A DNA stretch of 15,085 nt from Rhabdothermincola sp036846205 (lineage in GTDB: Bacteria > Actinomycetota > Acidimicrobiia > Acidimicrobiales > Acidimicrobilacustridaceae): contig NZ_DAIUCK010000082.1 in NCBI RefSeq assembly GCF_036846205.1, positions 1 through 15,085 of the forward strand, in the 5' to 3' direction. The notes under the pieces are model-generated. The model searched no databases. It saw only the letters and a program-made list of their open reading frames with translations, and had not been told where the DNA came from. The translations under genes and the position numbers were made by a program. How positions within the stretch are numbered: the stretch's first letter is position 1; each line of letters opens with the position of its first letter. This document shows positions 12,596 to 15,085 of the stretch, one piece after another.

Positions 12596-13153
12596 GTGCC
12601 CGGCCCCGGTGGCACCGGCTTCCGTTCGTTGGGGGAGCGGACCCTGTACGAGGGCTCGGTGATCTCTTTGGCCATCGGGACGTTCGAGGCTCCCGACGGC
12701 CATCGTTTCGAGCGGGAGATCGTCCATCATCCCGGAGCGGTGTCGGTGGTGGCCCTGCACGACGACGGCCGAGTGGTGCTCCTGCGGCAGTTTCGGGCGC
12801 CGCTCGGGCGGGAGCTGCTCGAGATCCCGGCGGGCAAGCGCGACGTCGAGGGTGAACCGCCGGAGGTGACGGCGAGACGGGAGTTGGAGGAGGAGACCGG
12901 GTTGCGCGCCGGCTCGCTCGAGAAGCTGGTGACGTTCCACAACTCGGTCGGCTTCTGCGACGAGCATTCCCATGTGTTCCTGGCTCGGGGTCTCGAGCAG
13001 GTGGCGGTCGACCGGCAAGGTGTCGAGGAGCGGCACATGACCATCGAGCTCGTCGCCCTCGACGAAGCCCTGGCCATGATCGACGCTGGCGCGATCACCG
13101 ACGCCAAGACCGTCATCGGGCTGACCCTCGCTGCCCGCCGCCTTGGCCGCTGA
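12596..13153 (+). CDS. Nudix hydrolase, ADP-ribose pyrophosphatase type (Rv1700-like)
   Basis: Hydrolyses ADP-ribose or a related nucleoside diphosphate derivative to AMP and a phosphate product, with Mg ions; cytosolic. The product is 185 aa. The Nudix box reads AGKRDVEGEPPEV followed by RRELEEETGL, with all metal-binding Glu residues. The Gly-to-first-Glu spacing is one longer than consensus, as I recall for mycobacterial Rv1700. Upstream family features are RTLYEGSVISL and HHPGAVSVVAL plus LLRQFRAPLGRELLEIPAG; downstream is PGF-like VGFCDEHSHVFLA. GTG 12596, 5 nt after the pyrG stop, keeps the full N-terminal strand; TTG 12629 and GTG 12659 would cut into it. No Shine-Dalgarno is visible, so translation probably couples to pyrG. 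The frame is open upstream inside pyrG but without homology. It overlaps the xerD start by 11 nt. Confidence 0.9.
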   Translation: MPGPGGTGFRSLGERTLYEGSVISLAIGTFEAPDGHRFEREIVHHPGAVSVVALHDDGRVVLLRQFRAPLGRELLEIPAGKRDVEGEPPEVTARRELEEETGLRAGSLEKLVTFHNSVGFCDEHSHVFLARGLEQVAVDRQGVEERHMTIELVALDEALAMIDAGAITDAKTVIGLTLAARRLGR

Positions 13154-14096
13154 TCCTGCACCCGCACCGCCTCCACTCCCGCTCGAAGCGGAGGAGTTCC
13201 TCACGTGGCTCGTGGCTGAGCGAGGTCGATCCCCCAATACCCTGGCGGCCTACCGGCGAGACCTGCGGGCCTACTGCGGCTGGCTGGCCGAGCATGCGGT
13301 GGCACTCGACGGCGTGGCCGAGCATGACATCAACCGCTACGTCGCCCACCTGCGCGATCTTGGCCGAGCACCCTCCTCGGTGGCTCGGGCGCTGGTCGCG
13401 GTGCGGGCTCTGCACCGGTTTCTGGCTGAGGAAGGGCATCGGGAGGGCGATCCCGCCGCGGTCGTGGACGTGCCCCGGGTGCCCCGGGGCCTCCCGAAGG
13501 CGCTCACGGAGGCGGAGGTGGAGCGCTTACTGGCTCAAGTGGTCGGGGACGAGCCTCCCGCTCGCCGGGATCGCGCGATCCTCGAGGTCCTCTACGGCAC
13601 GGGAGTACGCATCTCCGAGCTGGTCGGGCTGTCGCTCGGGGACCTCGACCTCGAGGCGGGGCTCATGCGGGTCTACGGAAAGGGGGCGAAGGAGCGGGTC
13701 GTGCCCCTCGGTCGCTTCGCTCGGGCTGCACTCGTGGCCTGGCTGGGGCCTGACGGGCGGGAGCGGCTGCTGCCCCAGCGCTGGTCCCGCCGTACGGATG
13801 CCGACGCGGTGTTCCTGAACCAGCGCGGCGCGCGGTTGTCGCGTCAGGGCGCGTGGGGAATCGTGCGTCGTTACGGGGTGGCCGCGGGCCTCGGTGCCCG
13901 CCTCACACCCCACGTGCTACGTCACTCCTGTGCTACCCACATGCTCGATCACGGTGCGGACATCCGCGCCGTGCAGGAGCTGCTCGGTCACGCCTCGATC
14001 AGCACGACCCAGGTCTACACACTGGTATCCACGGAAAGGCTGCGCGCCGTGTACGAATCGGCGCATCCACGCGCCAGGCTCGAGACGAGGGACTAG
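13143..14096 (+). CDS. xerD: Tyrosine recombinase XerD (XerC/D family)
   Basis: A site-specific recombinase acting at dif to resolve chromosome dimers, normally with XerC and FtsK. The product is 317 aa. An N-terminal SAM-like core-binding domain (EAEEFLTWLVAERGRSPNTL, then AYRRDLRAY, to about 110) is followed by the catalytic domain with the full set: Arg156 (GTGVRISELVGL), Lys180 (YGKGAKERVVPL), His257 and Arg260 (HVLRHSCATH), His283 (LLGHAS) and nucleophile Tyr292 (TTQVYTLV). TTG 13143, inside the end of the Nudix gene, is the only start that retains the first helix; GTG 13212 would remove it. The position after the pyrG-Nudix pair equals that of mycobacterial Rv1701, so this is the housekeeping enzyme rather than a phage integrase. 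No attachment sites or phage genes are seen nearby. Confidence 0.93.
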   Translation: MAADPAPAPPPLPLEAEEFLTWLVAERGRSPNTLAAYRRDLRAYCGWLAEHAVALDGVAEHDINRYVAHLRDLGRAPSSVARALVAVRALHRFLAEEGHREGDPAAVVDVPRVPRGLPKALTEAEVERLLAQVVGDEPPARRDRAILEVLYGTGVRISELVGLSLGDLDLEAGLMRVYGKGAKERVVPLGRFARAALVAWLGPDGRERLLPQRWSRRTDADAVFLNQRGARLSRQGAWGIVRRYGVAAGLGARLTPHVLRHSCATHMLDHGADIRAVQELLGHASISTTQVYTLVSTERLRAVYESAHPRARLETRD

Positions 14097-14099
14097 CCT
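14094..14099 (+). promoter_or_regulatory. Candidate leaderless -10 overlapping the xerD stop (TAGCCT)
   Basis: TAGCCT includes the xerD TAG stop and ends 8 nt before ATG 14108. The octamer CTAGCCTG is identical to the one ahead of the gene at 7095. No -35 is recognisable at this copy. Confidence 0.4.
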
Positions 14100-14107
14100 G
14101 GTAGATC

Positions 14108-14452
14108 ATGAGCCCAGACGCCGACCTGAGCAGTGAAGCTGAGACGACGATCCGTGCCGCGCTCGATGCCGAGGCGGCGCAGCTGCGCGCCCAGATCCGG
14201 GAGCTCGGCCGGGACGAGTCCTCGCTGCAGTTCGACGACAACTTCGCCGACAGCGCGCAGGTGGCGGCGGAGCAAGGGGAGTACCAGACCCTCGCCGCGC
14301 AGCTGCGTGACCAGCTCGCGGACGTGGAGCGGGCCATCGAGAAGCTCGACGCAGGCACCTACGGGCGCTGCGAGGTGTGCGGCCAGCCGATCGGTGAAGC
14401 GCGGCTCGAGGTGATGCCGGCCACGAGGTTCTGCATCGAGCACGCTGGCTGA
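14108..14452 (+). CDS. DksA/TraR-family zinc-finger protein
   Basis: A 114-aa protein of the DksA/TraR class, whose members bind in the RNA polymerase secondary channel and modulate initiation. Residues about 10-80 form a helical hairpin (SEAETTIRAALDAEAAQL, later YQTLAAQLRDQLADVERA), and the zinc finger follows: GRCEVCGQPIGEARLEVMP then RFCIEH. The ligands would be Cys88, Cys91, Cys109 and His112, a C3H set instead of the C4 of E. coli DksA. The hairpin tip reads NFADSAQ: Asp48 aligns with DksA Asp71, but Gln51 replaces the functionally important Asp74. It may therefore act differently from DksA or bind another partner. ATG 14108 lacks a Shine-Dalgarno and probably heads a leaderless mRNA. 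The HD gene follows after 17 nt. Confidence 0.85.
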   Translation: MSPDADLSSEAETTIRAALDAEAAQLRAQIRELGRDESSLQFDDNFADSAQVAAEQGEYQTLAAQLRDQLADVERAIEKLDAGTYGRCEVCGQPIGEARLEVMPATRFCIEHAG

Positions 14453-14469
14453 CGCCCCGGGCAGGGTCC

Positions 14470-14994
14470 GTGGCGCGCCCGATCCACCTCGCTCGCCGGT
14501 TCTTCGGATCACTTCGGCCTGGCGGCCCGCGCCGGTCGGACGCCGAGTGGGCCGAGCGCTGGTTGCTGCCTGCGGAGCGGGATCTCTGGCGGAGGATGGG
14601 CAACGCAGATCGGCGCCATGGCGTCCGAGTCGCCCGCCGAGTGGAGACGATGCTGGGTGCGGGTGCCACCCGCCCGGTGCTCGCCGCCGCGCTCCTACAC
14701 GACGTCGGCAAGCTCGACGCCAACCTCCGCACCTACGGCCGGGTGGTGGCGACGCTCTCCGGGGCGGTCGTGCGGCGAGATCCGGAGGTGATCGGCGACT
14801 GGACCCGGACCCGCGGCTTCACCCGTCGGGTGGGCCTGTACCTCCAGCACGATCGACTCGGCGCCGACCTGCTTGCGCTGGCGGGTAGCGACCCGCTCAC
14901 TGTCGCCTGGGCCCGGGAACACCACCGACCACCGGACGAGTGGACGGTTCCCGCCGAGGTAGGTCACGCCCTGCGGGCCGCCGACGACGACTGA
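14470..14994 (+). CDS. HD-domain protein, putative metal-dependent phosphohydrolase
   Basis: A 174-aa protein with a recognisable HD core: RRHGVRVARRV (His50), LAAALLHDVGKLDANL (His77-Asp78, the paired metal ligands), VGLYLQHDRLGADLLAL (His127), AREHH (His151/His152) and a terminal ALRAADDD (Asp172). Proteins of this type hydrolyse phosphate esters or nucleotides; the substrate cannot be read from the sequence. There is no sensor domain and no GYP motif, so it is not an obvious c-di-GMP phosphodiesterase or a Rel/Spo homologue. GTG 14470 has AGGG 4 nt upstream and follows the DksA-like gene by 17 nt, suggesting shared transcription. It ends at the last HD residue, so nothing follows the domain. 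Confidence 0.8.
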   Translation: MARPIHLARRFFGSLRPGGPRRSDAEWAERWLLPAERDLWRRMGNADRRHGVRVARRVETMLGAGATRPVLAAALLHDVGKLDANLRTYGRVVATLSGAVVRRDPEVIGDWTRTRGFTRRVGLYLQHDRLGADLLALAGSDPLTVAWAREHHRPPDEWTVPAEVGHALRAADDD

Positions 14995-15085
14995 CGGATC
15001 TGGATCTCGTTCCGCTCGGTCGCGCTGCTCTGGGAGCCCAATCCGTCGCAGTCGGTCGTTCTGGCAGGTCAAACGCGTGCTGGGG
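14995..15085. other. Right-edge sequence with no recognised feature
   Basis: These 91 nt follow the HD stop. The same frame stays open to the edge but has no start codon or recognisable motif. No tRNA cloverleaf or strong terminator is apparent. Confidence 0.4.

Noticed and set aside
13143..14096. xerD as a phage or transposon integrase marking a mobile element
   Set aside because: It lies in the conserved pyrG-Nudix-xerD order, reads like chromosomal XerD, and no att repeats, tRNA or phage genes are adjacent.
14995..15085. A possible tRNA or start of another gene at the right edge
   Set aside because: No cloverleaf, GGTTCNANNCC arm or start codon with ribosome binding site could be identified in the available bases.

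Overview
This window looks like chromosomal housekeeping DNA from a G+C-rich actinomycete. The evidence is strong G/C bias at third codon positions, frequent GTG/TTG starts, several start codons without a Shine-Dalgarno sequence but with a -10-like hexamer just upstream, and a gene order that tracks the mycobacterial Rv1691-Rv1701 block (TPR protein, HAD phosphatase, small protein, tlyA, nadK, recN, pyrG, Nudix hydrolase, xerD). The inserted class I aldolase and the DUF1015 gene make a deep-branching actinobacterium (for example Acidimicrobiia) my best guess. That is inference; no rRNA or tRNA gene is present to confirm it.

Layout. 1-646: the 3' part of a TPR-repeat gene (Rv1691-like) running off the left edge, followed by hairpin-rich DNA. 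816-1868: a DhnA-type class I fructose-bisphosphate aldolase with its own ribosome binding site and a downstream hairpin. 2046-4932: korA-korB, an overlapping pair for a two-subunit 2-oxoacid:ferredoxin oxidoreductase, most likely 2-oxoglutarate-specific. 4982-6205 (minus): a DUF1015 protein, convergent with korB and divergent from the next gene. 6267-7085: HAD-IIA phosphatase (Rv1692-like). 7095-7487: a small coiled-coil, phasin-like protein with a lysine/alanine repeat tail. 7516-10786: tlyA-nadK-recN, with nadK and recN joined by 1-nt TGATG overlaps. 10938-14096: pyrG, Nudix hydrolase and xerD, tightly packed. 14108-14452: a DksA/TraR-type zinc-finger protein. 14470-14994: an HD-domain protein. 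14995-15085: nothing recognised.

How the genes fit together. The left half is central carbon metabolism (aldolase, KOR) set between two members of the conserved actinobacterial block. The right half is that block: ribosome modification (TlyA), NADP supply (NadK), DNA repair and chromosome dimer resolution (RecN, XerD), CTP synthesis (PyrG), nucleotide-sugar housecleaning (Nudix) and a probable RNA-polymerase-binding regulator (DksA/TraR-like).

I found no mobile element, CRISPR array, toxin-antitoxin or defence system, and no plausible new multi-gene system. The points worth checking are small-scale: a probable ACG start for tlyA, an identical stop-codon/-10 overlap in front of two leaderless-looking genes, a nine-codon upstream ORF overlapping the pyrG start, two helically phased triple repeats in intergenic DNA, a histone-H1-like tail on a phasin-like protein, and a DksA-like protein with altered tip and zinc-ligand residues.
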